A stretch of DNA of 64,000 bases from positions 112,193 through 176,192 of the forward strand of contig NZ_RWIR01000026.1 of NCBI RefSeq assembly GCF_009764265.1, in the 5' to 3' direction. Source of the stretch: Pseudomonas sp. PB101. Lineage in GTDB: Bacteria; Pseudomonadota; Gammaproteobacteria; Pseudomonadales; Pseudomonadaceae. Positions 33,279 to 41,807 of the stretch are shown piece by piece. The notes under the pieces are model-generated. The model worked only from the letters and a program-made list of their open reading frames with translations. It was not told the DNA's origin and made no database searches. Numbering within the stretch: the first letter of the stretch is position 1; every line of letters starts with the position of its first letter. The translations under genes and the position numbers were made by a program.

Positions 33279-34922
33279 ATGATGGCGACAAAAATAATCC
33301 CGCCCGCCGACGGCGCCTATGCCTATCCCTTGCTGATCAAGCAACTGCTGCTGTCCGGCGTGCGCTACGAGCCGGGCCGGGAAATCGTCTACGCCGACAA
33401 GCTGCGCTACAGCTACCAGACCCTCAACCAGCGCATCCGCCGCCTGGCCAACACGCTGACGGAAGCGGGGGTCAAGGCCGGTGACACCGTGGCCCTGCTC
33501 GACTGGGACAGCCACCGCTACCTGGAATGCTTCTTTGCCGTGCCGATGATCGGCGCGGTGCTGCACACGGTGAACATTCGCCTGTCGCCGGAGCAGGTGC
33601 TGTTCACCATGAACCACGCCGAGGATGACCTGGTGCTGGTGCATGACGATTTCCTGCCCCTGGTCGAGCAGATCCACGGGCGCCTGGAAACCGTCAAAGG
33701 CTACCTGCAACTCACCGATGACGAGGCGACCACCACCTCGCTGCCGGTGCTGGGCGAGTACGAGCACCTGCTGTCCCTGGCCCCGGACCAGTACGACTTC
33801 CCCGATTTCGATGAGAACTCGGTGGCCACGCTGTTCTACACCACGGGCACCACCGGCGACCCGAAAGGCGTGTACTTCAGCCACCGGCAACTGGTGCTGC
33901 ACACCCTGAACGCGGTCGGCACCCTGGGCGTCTATCAGGGCCAGCCGCTGTTGCGCTCCGACGACGTGTACATGCCGATCACGCCGATGTTCCACGTGCA
34001 TGCCTGGGGCGTGCCGTATGTCGCGACCCTGATGGGCATCAAGCAGGTCTACCCCGGCCGCTACGAACCCAACAGCCTGGTCAGGCTGTACCGCGAAGAG
34101 AAGGTGACCTTCTCCCACTGCGTGCCGACCATCCTGCAGATGATCCTCAACTGCGAAGAAGGCAAGGCGATCCGTTTCGACGGCTGGAAAATGCTCCTCG
34201 GCGGCAGCGCGCTGACCCTCGGCATCGCCAGCGAAGCCAACGCCAAAGGCATGGTGGTGCACGCCGGCTACGGCATGTCCGAGACCTGCCCGTTGCTGTG
34301 CCTGACGTACCTGCGCGACGAGGACCTGCAGCTGTCCGCCGAAGCGCAACTGCCGATCCGCATCAAGACCGGCACGCCGGTGCCGATGGTCGACCTGAAG
34401 ATCATCGACGCTGAAGGCAACGACGTCGCTCACGACGGCGAGTCCCTGGGCGAGATCGTGGTGCGCGCGCCGTGGCTGACCCAGGGCTATCTGAAGTCCC
34501 CGGAAAAGGGCGCCGAGCTCTGGCTGGACGGCTGGTTGCACACCGGTGACATGGCTTCGATCGACAAGCTGGGCGGCGTGGAAATCAAGGACCGGATCAA
34601 GGACGTGATCAAGACCGGCGGCGAGTGGATCAGCTCCCTGGAACTGGAAAGCCTGATCAGCGAACACCCGGCTGTGATGTCGGTGGCGGTGGTGGGTATC
34701 GTCGATGAACAGTGGGGCGAACGGCCCATGGCCATGGTGGTGTGCGAGCCGGGGCACTTCCTCGACCGCAAGATCCTCGAGACCCACCTGCAAGCCTTCG
34801 TCGACGGCGGGCGCATCAACAAATGGGCGATCCCCAAGCAGTTCAAGTTCGTCGCCGAAATCCCCAAGACCAGCGTTGGCAAGATCAACAAGAAGCTGAT
34901 TCGGGAAAACGAAATGAGCTGA
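33279..34922 (+). CDS. Fatty-acid/acyl-CoA ligase (AMP-forming)
   Basis: 547 residues, ANL superfamily. ATP-binding P-loop FYTTGTTGDPKGV at about residue 187, the aromatic/YGMSET motif at about 329, the hinge GDMAS(I)D after HT, and the C-terminal catalytic Lys in KTSVGKINKKLIR are all present. It makes acyl-CoA from a free acid. As the last gene of the DUF1302-to-dehydrogenase set it should activate the substrate after import. A strong terminator follows. Confidence 0.92.
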   Translation: MMATKIIPPADGAYAYPLLIKQLLLSGVRYEPGREIVYADKLRYSYQTLNQRIRRLANTLTEAGVKAGDTVALLDWDSHRYLECFFAVPMIGAVLHTVNIRLSPEQVLFTMNHAEDDLVLVHDDFLPLVEQIHGRLETVKGYLQLTDDEATTTSLPVLGEYEHLLSLAPDQYDFPDFDENSVATLFYTTGTTGDPKGVYFSHRQLVLHTLNAVGTLGVYQGQPLLRSDDVYMPITPMFHVHAWGVPYVATLMGIKQVYPGRYEPNSLVRLYREEKVTFSHCVPTILQMILNCEEGKAIRFDGWKMLLGGSALTLGIASEANAKGMVVHAGYGMSETCPLLCLTYLRDEDLQLSAEAQLPIRIKTGTPVPMVDLKIIDAEGNDVAHDGESLGEIVVRAPWLTQGYLKSPEKGAELWLDGWLHTGDMASIDKLGGVEIKDRIKDVIKTGGEWISSLELESLISEHPAVMSVAVVGIVDEQWGERPMAMVVCEPGHFLDRKILETHLQAFVDGGRINKWAIPKQFKFVAEIPKTSVGKINKKLIRENEMS

Positions 34923-35052
34923 GCGCTATATCCGGGGGCGCGGCATCGTTGAGGGATCGAGTTGCTGCGCAGGGATCTGCCTGCTACTGCACCTCGGTGG
35001 CAGGCAGACGTTGCACGGCGTTTGCGCTTGCGGTTTCACTTTCCTGCTGCCG

Positions 35053-35084
35053 AAAAAAAGGTCTCGCTCAGCAAGACCTTTTTT
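35053..35084 (+). terminator. Terminator after the acyl-CoA ligase gene
   Basis: AAAAAAAGGTCT and AGACCTTTTTT flank a short loop. The A- and T-runs make it usable from both strands, so it can also stop leftward transcription from the thioesterase gene. Confidence 0.85.
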
Positions 35085-35133
35085 GATTTGGGGACGAGGA
35101 GAAAAACGTTAAATAAATAACAGTCACACCAGG

Positions 35134-35931
35134 CTAGCCGAACACCACCACGGTCTGCCGGCTGAGTGCCAATAGTTTTCCATCGGGTGTATGCAGGGTG
35201 GTCGAACAGGCACTGTAACCTTCAAGCGCATAATCGGTTGAGGCATGCATGACACACCAGGTATCGGCTGGCAGATTGATCAGCGGTTGCGCGAACTCCA
35301 CGCTCCAGGTCAGCGAGCTGCCCTGAGCCAAGGCACGGTGCTGGGAGAGTACCGCTGGTGGCCAGGCATCAAGCATCGCCAGTAGCTGTGTTTCACTCAA
35401 CGTTGCGTCGAGGGGAGCGTCCTTCAATCGAATCCACCCTCCTGTCGACCGTGATGACGCGCCACTAAACGGCATTCCGCCATAGCCCCAGCGAATGTCG
35501 AAATGCTGTAAGTACCGTGGAGCCACATCAGGCAACAAGGGCAAGGGTTCGCACGTCTCCAGGGCTGGCAGCCCCGGCATCGGCTCAGCCGGCAACGCCA
35601 ACGCAGAAGACCTGGCGGAACCAAAGCAAGCTTGCACGGAGGTGACGGTCTGCTCCGACTGCACGACCCGGCAATGCAGTTGAGTCACTGCACTGCCTTC
35701 GCGAAGTACTTCGGTTTCAAAGAACAACGGTTGATCTACCGCTACGGGGCCTATAAACGTCAACGAAAGTGACCGTAGCGAACGATCCCGAGGAACGAAC
35801 TGACGCATTGCTTCGTGCGCAAGCGCCACGACGACGCCACCGAAAGCAGCTCGGCCTTGGCTCCAACTCGCGGGAATCATCAGGGGACGATGGGGTAGAC
35901 GACTTGCGTCGATTAGCGCGGAGAAGTTCAT
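35134..35931 (-). CDS. Acyl-CoA thioesterase, double hotdog (TesB-like)
   Basis: 265 residues. WSQGRAAFGGVVVALAHEAMRQ opens the first hotdog, and SLSLTFIGPVAVDQPLFFETEVLREG is the TesB-like core; the second half repeats the fold, with MLDAWPPAVLSQHRA and STDYALEGYSACSTTLHTPDG. The enzyme would hydrolyse acyl thioesters. It is divergent from luxI, with 224 bases between their starts that include a lux-box-like palindrome, so it may be an accessory gene of the quorum-sensing cluster, releasing the finished acyl chain. That is inference from position. Confidence 0.85.
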   Translation of the reverse strand: MNFSALIDASRLPHRPLMIPASWSQGRAAFGGVVVALAHEAMRQFVPRDRSLRSLSLTFIGPVAVDQPLFFETEVLREGSAVTQLHCRVVQSEQTVTSVQACFGSARSSALALPAEPMPGLPALETCEPLPLLPDVAPRYLQHFDIRWGYGGMPFSGASSRSTGGWIRLKDAPLDATLSETQLLAMLDAWPPAVLSQHRALAQGSSLTWSVEFAQPLINLPADTWCVMHASTDYALEGYSACSTTLHTPDGKLLALSRQTVVVFG

Positions 35932-36055
35932 GATTCGCTCATTGTCAGCCTTTGGGGATCCAATGGTAAGTTTCCTGGCAATTGTTCGCGACTGACATAA
36001 TAGATAGTTGCGTGTGTAAGGTGATCAAGAAAAGTTGATGGGGGTCCGTGAATTA

Positions 36056-36110
36056 GCTAGTTGTCATTGCAATAATCAATGACGGTCTAACACATTTGCT
36101 AGTTATCATT
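36056..36110 (+). repeat. 13-bp direct repeat upstream of luxI
   Basis: GCTAGTTGTCATT at 36056-36068 and GCTAGTTATCATT at 36098-36110 differ at one base and are spaced 42 bases apart, four helical turns. The first copy also overlaps an inverted repeat, GTCATTG / CAATGAC (36063-36083). They lie in the luxI promoter region. Confidence 0.7.
36085..36104 (+). promoter_or_regulatory. Candidate lux box upstream of luxI
   Basis: GTCTAACACATTTGCTAGTT has the CT-N12-AG spacing of las/lux boxes. Read on the other strand it matches the palindrome at 38630-38649 at 14 of 20 positions. It ends 51 bases before the luxI ATG and lies between luxI and the divergent thioesterase gene. It is the weakest of the three boxes as a dyad. 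Confidence 0.55.
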
Positions 36111-36155
36111 AATGCTAAATGGCCAAATAATATTAGCTCTGAAAAGGAGGTAATA

Positions 36156-36728
36156 ATGGCTATCGCAATTGGTTCCCGTATCGAACTTGATAACAAGCGA
36201 CTTGAACAAATGCACAGGCTGCGTGCCGAAGTTTTCAAGGAGCGTAAATGTTGGGATGTTTCGATCATCGCCGGCATGGAAATCGATGGTTATGATGCGC
36301 TGAACCCCTATTATCTGATCTTGCAGGATGAGCCTGGCTCTGAGCGTTTATTCGGATGTTGGCGAATCTTGCCGACCACTGGCCCTTATATGCTCAAGGA
36401 CACTTTTCCAGCGTTGTTGTACGGTGCCCAAGCCCCTCATTCAGAGCGTATATGGGAATTGAGTCGTTTCGCTATCTTGCCGCGGGAAAAGTCCCCGCAA
36501 TGTCTGTCGCTTGATTCAATTCTGGCAATCAAGGCCCTGATTCATTTTGCCATTGAACGGGGCGTTGATCAGTTTGTAACGGTGACCACACTCGGCGTGG
36601 AAAAATTACTCAGGCGAAAAGGGCTCGATATCAGCCGTTTTGGCCCGGCCATGCGCATTGGTGTCGAGAATGCCGTTGCGCTGCGTATAGAACTTAACGA
36701 CACCACTCGTGCATCCCTCTCCATGTGA
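36156..36728 (+). CDS. LuxI-family acyl-homoserine-lactone synthase
   Basis: 190 residues, ATG after AAAAGGAGGTAATA. All invariant LuxI positions are present in nearly standard numbering: Arg23, Phe27, Trp33, Asp44, Asp47, Arg70, Phe84, Glu101 and Arg104 (LRAEVFKERKCWD, EIDGYD, GCWRILP, WELSRF). It should make an N-acyl-homoserine lactone from acyl-ACP (or acyl-CoA) and S-adenosylmethionine; acyl length is not evident. The matching LuxR gene is 8 kb away at the other end of the cluster (44579-45298), which is unusual, with the biosynthetic genes in between. Confidence 0.95.
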   Translation: MAIAIGSRIELDNKRLEQMHRLRAEVFKERKCWDVSIIAGMEIDGYDALNPYYLILQDEPGSERLFGCWRILPTTGPYMLKDTFPALLYGAQAPHSERIWELSRFAILPREKSPQCLSLDSILAIKALIHFAIERGVDQFVTVTTLGVEKLLRRKGLDISRFGPAMRIGVENAVALRIELNDTTRASLSM

Positions 36729-36806
36729 ATAAAGCAACGGTGGGCGTTCGGAGATCCTGAGCAAATTGATAGTTTCACGGTAAAAGTCCGTGTCTGGGCC
36801 AGGGTC

Positions 36807-36826
36807 GACTATCAGAACTGATAGTC
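36807..36826 (+). promoter_or_regulatory. Candidate lux box upstream of first ketosynthase
   Basis: GACTATCAGAACTGATAGTC is a palindrome with nine-base arms and only the central two bases unpaired, and has the CT-N12-AG lux-box form. It ends 132 bases before the ketosynthase ATG. The outer arms GACTA/TAGTC are the same as in the box at 38630-38649. Confidence 0.75.
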
Positions 36827-36958
36827 AATCTGCTCACAGGTTGACCTGCCGCAGGTGCCTCTATCAAATGTTCTATTTGGTTTCAGCCTCCACGACCACC
36901 GGTTCAATGGACGGAAGATTCACTGCTTGCCAAATATCGAAACAGAGGGATCAACGCG

Positions 36959-38221
36959 ATGACAAAACGAATTGTAATTACTGGAATGGGGGCGGTGTCC
37001 CCGTTGGGTGTTGGCGTTGAACACAGCTGGAAGCGTCTGTTAGAGGGAAAGTCTGGCGTGCGCAAGATCGAGCGAATAGGCGATCTGCCGGTTGAAATTG
37101 CGGGTACTGTCCCGGACATTGGTGCCGACCCTGAAGCCGGTTTCGATGCCAGCGTCTTCGTGAATCCCAAAGAAGCTCGACGCATGGATCGCTTCATCAT
37201 ATTTGCCCTGGCTGCCGCCAGTGAGGCGATCCGGCAATCGGGCTGGGTTCCATCAACGGATGAAGAAAAGGCACGCACAGCGACCGTCATCGCTTCGGGC
37301 ATCGGGGGGTTGAATTACATTCGTGATGCGGTGAATTCGATCAACGAAAGTGGCGTGCGCCGTGTTTCGCCTTTTACCGTCCCCGGTTTTCTGGTGAACA
37401 TGGCATCCGGTCAGGTTTCGATCAAATACGGTTTCAGAGGGCCGCTGGGAGCACCTGCAACGGCCTGCGCCGCTGGCGTGCAGGCAATTGGCGATGCCGT
37501 GCGAATGATCCAGAACGATGAAGCTGATATTGCCATTTGTGGTGGCAGCGAGGCGTGCATCAATGAGGTCAGCATTGGTGGGTTCGTCGCGGCCAAGGCA
37601 ATGGCGACCAGTTTCAATGATCGCCCGCAAGAGGCCTCCCGTCCTTTCGATGCGGATCGCGACGGCTTCATTATTGCGGAGGGCGCAGGGCTGATGGTCA
37701 TCGAAACCCTGGAACATGCTTTGGCTCGCGGTGCCAAACCTATCGCCGAGATTGTCGGTTATGGCACCAGCGCCGACGCCTATCACGTTACGGCGTCGCC
37801 TGAGGACGGCGCGGGCGCTCAGCGTTGCATGCGGGTTGCCCTGAAGAAAGCAGGTGTTGAACCGGGCGCGGTGAAGTACATCAACGCGCATTCCACTTCG
37901 ACGATGGTCGGTGACAAAGGCGAGCTGGCGGCAGTCAAGGCGGTATTTGGTCCGAAGAATGTCGCGGTGTCTTCTACCAAGTCATCCACCGGCCATCTAC
38001 TGGGCGCGGCAGGAGGCCTGGCAGGCATTTTTACGGCCATGTCGCTGGTTAACCAAGTGGTGCCATTCAACCTTAACTGCCACCAACCTGATGAAGACGC
38101 CCGAGATGTCGACCTGGTGCTTGGTGAACCGCGCGCTATAGAGATGGATTACGCGCTGTGCAACGGTTTCGGCTTTGGTGGGGTCAATGCCAGTCTACTG
38201 CTTAAGGCGTGGCGCGATTGA
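36959..38221 (+). CDS. Beta-ketoacyl-ACP synthase, FabF-type (KS1)
   Basis: 420 residues. The catalytic triad of chain-elongating ketosynthases is intact: Cys170 (ATACAAG), His311 (INAHSTST, with Ser in place of the usual Gly) and His346 (SSTGHLLGAAG). It condenses an acyl chain with malonyl-ACP. It is the first of two ketosynthases of the cluster and, unlike the housekeeping fabF, is not next to the acpP genes. The gene starts 230 bases after luxI and is followed by a 558-base gap. Its GC is lower than that of the flanking chromosome. Confidence 0.93.
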   Translation: MTKRIVITGMGAVSPLGVGVEHSWKRLLEGKSGVRKIERIGDLPVEIAGTVPDIGADPEAGFDASVFVNPKEARRMDRFIIFALAAASEAIRQSGWVPSTDEEKARTATVIASGIGGLNYIRDAVNSINESGVRRVSPFTVPGFLVNMASGQVSIKYGFRGPLGAPATACAAGVQAIGDAVRMIQNDEADIAICGGSEACINEVSIGGFVAAKAMATSFNDRPQEASRPFDADRDGFIIAEGAGLMVIETLEHALARGAKPIAEIVGYGTSADAYHVTASPEDGAGAQRCMRVALKKAGVEPGAVKYINAHSTSTMVGDKGELAAVKAVFGPKNVAVSSTKSSTGHLLGAAGGLAGIFTAMSLVNQVVPFNLNCHQPDEDARDVDLVLGEPRAIEMDYALCNGFGFGGVNASLLLKAWRD

Positions 38222-38779
38222 CACCTGCCACATCCTTCGTGTTTATCTTCAGTTCTGTCGCTTGAGTGACAGGCTGGGTGGCATCGAACTGTTCTAACCG
38301 TCACTGCCGGGTTCGCCCGGCAGCGACCTTCCGAGACAACGCAGAACGGCGATCTGTCGTCTGGCTTGTTCAAGCCGCTTTGCGTCATGCCTGCTCGGCC
38401 ATCCTCCAGAAAGCAGGGGCTCCCAGCCTCGGCATCCAATGCGAACACATTTGTTCAGCCTGGATCAGCACCAATCCGCGTTATTGCATCCCCGATCAAC
38501 TCATGTACTTAAACACCCACTGGGCTCGTTCGTCGAATCAGGTATAACAACGGCGAGTCGCTGGTTATGCGTGGGTGCAACAGTGACTACTACGGGGCAT
38601 CTCTATTTATTGTGCTTGGTTTAATTATCGACTAGTAGTTGTGCTAGTCGGTGCTCGTTTTCTTGTTTGTCAGTGCTTCGGTCGTCACTGTTAGTTGAGA
38701 TAGTCAGTTGTTGGTGTGCTTGACTCGGAAAAATTCAACTGTAAACATTGGTTGGATATATGAGGAGTGAAGTTAAGAA
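38222..38779. other. Intergenic region between KS1 and flavin reductase genes
   Basis: No convincing gene. At 38304-38323 is a perfect eight-base hairpin with a TTCG loop (CTGCCGGG / CCCGGCAG), possibly the end of the KS1 transcript, without a T-run. The right half (from ~38590) is AT-rich and holds a lux-box palindrome at 38630-38649, so it probably contains the promoter of the flavin reductase-ACP-KS2 operon. Confidence 0.6.
38630..38649 (+). promoter_or_regulatory. Candidate lux box upstream of the flavin reductase/ACP operon
   Basis: GACTAGTAGTTGTGCTAGTC is a 20-base palindrome with six-base arms (seven including the outer C/G pair: CGACTAG / CTAGTCG) and CT-N12-AG form. It ends 130 bases before the flavin reductase ATG, nearly the same distance as the box before KS1 (132). 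This shared geometry supports common control. Confidence 0.75.
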
Positions 38780-39469
38780 ATGAAATACGATCCACAAGAA
38801 GATAATTGCCCTCTACCCCACTCGCCGTTCAGAAGTTGCGTCGTGCCCCGTCCAATCGCCTGGATATCCAGCGTCGATGAAAGTGGCAATGAAAACCTGG
38901 CGCCATTCAGTCAGTGCGGCATTCTTACATTTGATCCGCCTATGGTCATGTTCGCAGCTAACCATTATCCGACAGGTCAACGAAAAGATTCGGCGGTTAA
39001 TGCTGAAAAGACCGGCTGGTTCGTCTGGAATATGGCAACCGAGGCGCTTAAGGAAGCGGTAAATATCTCCGCAATGATTGTCCCTTCCGATCAGAGTGAG
39101 TTCGAACTGGCAGGCCTCGAGAAAATAAAGGCCGATCTTTCCGATGTGCCGATGGTGAAAGACAGTCCGTGCCACCTTGAGTGTCGTTATGTTTCAACAA
39201 CGGTGGTCAAGGGTAAAAGTGAACTGGGAACAGTGGACCTGATCATCGGTGAGGTGATTCGTGTACATATTAATGATGACTACATAAAGCCGGATGGTTG
39301 TGTCGATATTCAGAAGGTTCGGCCCATTGGTCGAATGGGATATCTCGATTATTCAGTGATCGATAATACTTTTTCCATGGAAGTGCCGATGACTGATGAA
39401 ATTCGCGCGATCATGAGTGAAATCATGTCCGGCAGTGCCAATAAACCTCAATCAGTAGGAGTGGAATAA
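38780..39469 (+). CDS. Flavin reductase-like FMN-binding split-barrel protein
   Basis: 229 residues. PFRSCVVPRPIAWISSVDESGNENLAPFS is the characteristic FMN-binding start of the DIM6/NTAB flavin reductase family, and WNMATEALKEAVNISA matches its second motif. These proteins bind FMN and reduce it with NAD(P)H, or act on the flavin of a partner oxygenase. Its stop overlaps the ACP start by one base. It could supply electrons to the two diiron-type proteins of the same cluster, which is a reasonable inference. Confidence 0.87.
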   Translation: MKYDPQEDNCPLPHSPFRSCVVPRPIAWISSVDESGNENLAPFSQCGILTFDPPMVMFAANHYPTGQRKDSAVNAEKTGWFVWNMATEALKEAVNISAMIVPSDQSEFELAGLEKIKADLSDVPMVKDSPCHLECRYVSTTVVKGKSELGTVDLIIGEVIRVHINDDYIKPDGCVDIQKVRPIGRMGYLDYSVIDNTFSMEVPMTDEIRAIMSEIMSGSANKPQSVGVE

Positions 39470-39723
39470 TGAACGTAAGTACCGTGGTTAATAATGTGAT
39501 TGGCGAGCTGACTGATTTTGACGTCGCGACCATCACCGACCAAACCCTGATCAGCGATATCCACTTGGTCAGTCTTGATTACGTAAGTATTCAGGTTGCC
39601 CTGAAGAAAGAGTTGGGCATCGCCATCGATGTCAACAAGTTACCTGAGGCGAAGCTCAGCACGATGGGCGATTTTTATGCCTTCTGCCGAAGCGAGCAGG
39701 CCCGGTCCAGTACGCTGGCATAA
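39469..39723 (+). CDS. Acyl carrier protein
   Basis: 84 residues, acidic, of ACP length and helix pattern. The phosphopantetheine serine is Ser35 in LVSLDYVSIQ. The motif is normally DSL, so Val34 replaces the usual aspartate, although a serine with downstream Leu-Asp-Tyr is kept. The gene overlaps the flavin reductase stop by one base and KS2 starts 32 bases after its stop. It should carry the growing acyl chain for the cluster's ketosynthases. Modification by a phosphopantetheinyl transferase (none encoded here) is needed. Confidence 0.83.
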   Translation: MNVSTVVNNVIGELTDFDVATITDQTLISDIHLVSLDYVSIQVALKKELGIAIDVNKLPEAKLSTMGDFYAFCRSEQARSSTLA

Positions 39724-39754
39724 CCATGCAAACACAGCTAGGGAGAGGCGTGCA

Positions 39755-41011
39755 GTGCAAACTAAGAAACGGGTAGTCGTTACGGGGTTCGGTTCCGTCT
39801 GTGCTTTGGGTCGGAACACGGAAGAGATCTGGGGGGCGATAAAAGACTATCAAATGGGTTACGCCCTGCATCCGATGCAAGATCAGTCGGTTACAGCCAG
39901 GTTTTTCGGAAAGATCGATTTTCCGATTGAGCTCAAAGCGGTGCCCAAGCGTATCGCCAAGAATCTTCCCCGCTTTGCGCGGATTGGTATGTCCGCATCG
40001 GAGCAGGCATTGTGCATGGCCTTCGGCGATGACCCGGTCGCTGAGATGGACAAGCACTATTCACCCTTCGACCGTGGCGTCGTGCTGGGGACAGGGTGGG
40101 GGGGCGTCGACTCGACCATTGATAACAACGACATGTATGTCGAGTCGGGTCTCGCTTCACCGCTCAGTACCATTTTTTCCATGCATAGCGTATGGACCGG
40201 GTCGGCTTCAATGGCCTGGAACCTCAGGGGTTACCAGAACACGTTGGTCGCGGCCTGCGCCACAGGAAACATTGCTATCGGTGATGCCTGCGAAGTTATC
40301 CGCAGTGGTCGGGCCAAATGCATGCTTGCAGGCGGCAGCGAGAGCATCACCGGAGCCTACAACGTATGGTCGGTGGACATCCTCGGTGCCTTGAGCAAGG
40401 AACAGGAGAATCCAGCGAAGGCTTGCTGTCCATTCAGTCAGGACCGTAGCGGCTTTGTGTTGTCAGAAGGCAGCGCCGTACTGGTTCTGGAAGACCTGGA
40501 TGAGGCACTCAAGCGAGGCGCTACGATCTATGCCGAGATCAGCGGCTACGCCAACTATTCGGATGCCTACGACATCACTGCCCCGGCCGAGGACTTGTTG
40601 GGGCGAGCGATGTCGATGGAAAAGGCTATCGAAGAGGCAGGTCTCAATACATGGGATATCGACTACATCAATGCGCACGGGACCTCGACTCAGCTCAATG
40701 ATCTGAACGAGACCAATACCATCAAGAAGGTTTTTGGTGAGCATGCCCATACGGTGCCGATTTCCAGTACGAAGTCCTATACCGGCCATCTCATCGCCGC
40801 GGCGGGTGCCATTGAAACAGTCTTTTGCATCAAGACCATCCAGACCGGCATGGCGCCGGCAACGATCAATCTGGAGCGTTCCGATCCACTTTGCGATCTT
40901 GACTACATCCCTAACGAGCATCGCTACCTGGGGGTTGTCGACAACGTACTGAACATCAACTACGGATTCGGCGGGGCAAATAGTTGCCTGGTAATCAGAA
41001 GGTATTCGTGA
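39755..41011 (+). CDS. Beta-ketoacyl-ACP synthase (KS2)
   Basis: 418 residues, starting at the GTG at 39755 (GGGAGAGG upstream); this reproduces the family N-terminus KKRVVVTGFGSVCALG, and the upstream extension of the frame is not conserved. Catalytic residues are intact: Cys168 (VAACATGN), His308 (INAHGTSTQ) and His345 (TKSYTGHLI). So it is an active ketosynthase, not a chain-length factor lacking Cys. It is clearly different from KS1 in sequence, so the two probably use different acyl substrates. The MaoC-like gene follows one base after its stop. Confidence 0.92.
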   Translation: MQTKKRVVVTGFGSVCALGRNTEEIWGAIKDYQMGYALHPMQDQSVTARFFGKIDFPIELKAVPKRIAKNLPRFARIGMSASEQALCMAFGDDPVAEMDKHYSPFDRGVVLGTGWGGVDSTIDNNDMYVESGLASPLSTIFSMHSVWTGSASMAWNLRGYQNTLVAACATGNIAIGDACEVIRSGRAKCMLAGGSESITGAYNVWSVDILGALSKEQENPAKACCPFSQDRSGFVLSEGSAVLVLEDLDEALKRGATIYAEISGYANYSDAYDITAPAEDLLGRAMSMEKAIEEAGLNTWDIDYINAHGTSTQLNDLNETNTIKKVFGEHAHTVPISSTKSYTGHLIAAAGAIETVFCIKTIQTGMAPATINLERSDPLCDLDYIPNEHRYLGVVDNVLNINYGFGGANSCLVIRRYS

Positions 41012-41012
41012 A

Positions 41013-41807
41013 ATGCGTCGAAACTTTAATCATGAAGACCTGGAGCGATGGGCACAGTTTTCCGGTGATCGTAACCCGGTGCATTTTGATGCGGACTTTG
41101 CCATAAAAAATGGCCATTCCGGGCGCATTGTCCATGGAATGCTGGCCATGTTGCCGCTAAAAAACCAACTGGCGTTGGAAGCCTCCATTTGTGCCCAGGC
41201 CTGCGAGATAAAACTGCATCTCAAACACGCGGTGCCGATCGACCAGTTTGTCGACTACACACTCAGTCCGGTTCAGAGCATTAAAGTGAGTTCTGACGGA
41301 AAGTCTCTGTATATGGGCAGTGTCAAGGCGCGGGTTGCCCCGCAAGTTGCGGCCCTGGTAGCAGCGGACGAGCGCCGCCCGATACTGGAGCGATTTAGCG
41401 CCGAAGAGCTGGATGAGAAATACGAGTTGTTGTCGACGCTTGTTGGAACACCGGTACATCCGAGTGTGTACTGGGACGCAATCCTGTTTTCCATTTATAT
41501 CGAAGATAACCGCAAGACAGCCTTGGCCAGTGACGTTCAGCGCTTTCTCGCCAGGGAAGGCATTTCCCAGGCGCGGCCTTACGTCGTTTATCAGATATCC
41601 CATGCGCTGACACTCATGGACAGTGATTGGTCCCAGCTACCGCGCGCGGGCTATGACTCAACGTATTACAGCGTAAAGGGTAAGGATCTGGTCAGGGTCA
41701 ACGATTCTATTTTTGCCTCTGTCGTTTTTACCTTGTACACCCAGGATCGGCCTGTATTGGCGGTAGAAATGGGGTTGATCGCCAATCTGCTGGAGGAGCC
41801 GGCATGA
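41013..41807 (+). CDS. MaoC-like dehydratase
   Basis: 264 residues. The N-terminal hotdog has the hydratase/dehydratase motif FSGDRNPVHFDADFA followed by GRIVHGMLAM, with the Asp and His used for catalysis in (R)-specific enoyl hydratases and MaoC enzymes. The second half (from ~140) looks like another hotdog but without recognisable catalytic residues. It would dehydrate a 3-hydroxyacyl-ACP. It starts one base after KS2 ends and its stop overlaps the ketoreductase start by four bases. Confidence 0.87.
   Translation: MRRNFNHEDLERWAQFSGDRNPVHFDADFAIKNGHSGRIVHGMLAMLPLKNQLALEASICAQACEIKLHLKHAVPIDQFVDYTLSPVQSIKVSSDGKSLYMGSVKARVAPQVAALVAADERRPILERFSAEELDEKYELLSTLVGTPVHPSVYWDAILFSIYIEDNRKTALASDVQRFLAREGISQARPYVVYQISHALTLMDSDWSQLPRAGYDSTYYSVKGKDLVRVNDSIFASVVFTLYTQDRPVLAVEMGLIANLLEEPA

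Noticed and set aside
36844..36856. ACCTGCCGCAGGT as a second las-type box before KS1
   Set aside because: It is a perfect inverted repeat but only 13 bases long; CT and AG are not 12 bases apart, so it does not fit a LuxR-type site. The 20-bp palindrome at 36807 does.
38266..38624. Small frames in the gap between KS1 and flavin reductase
   Set aside because: No ribosome site, no family resemblance, and the two candidate frames overlap each other. The gap holds a hairpin and a promoter-like region instead.
41013..41807. Calling the MaoC-like protein an acyl-CoA thioesterase
   Set aside because: The motif FSGDRNPVHFDADFA with GRIVHG is that of hydratases/dehydratases, not of thioesterases, and its place between KS2 and ketoreductase fits a dehydratase.
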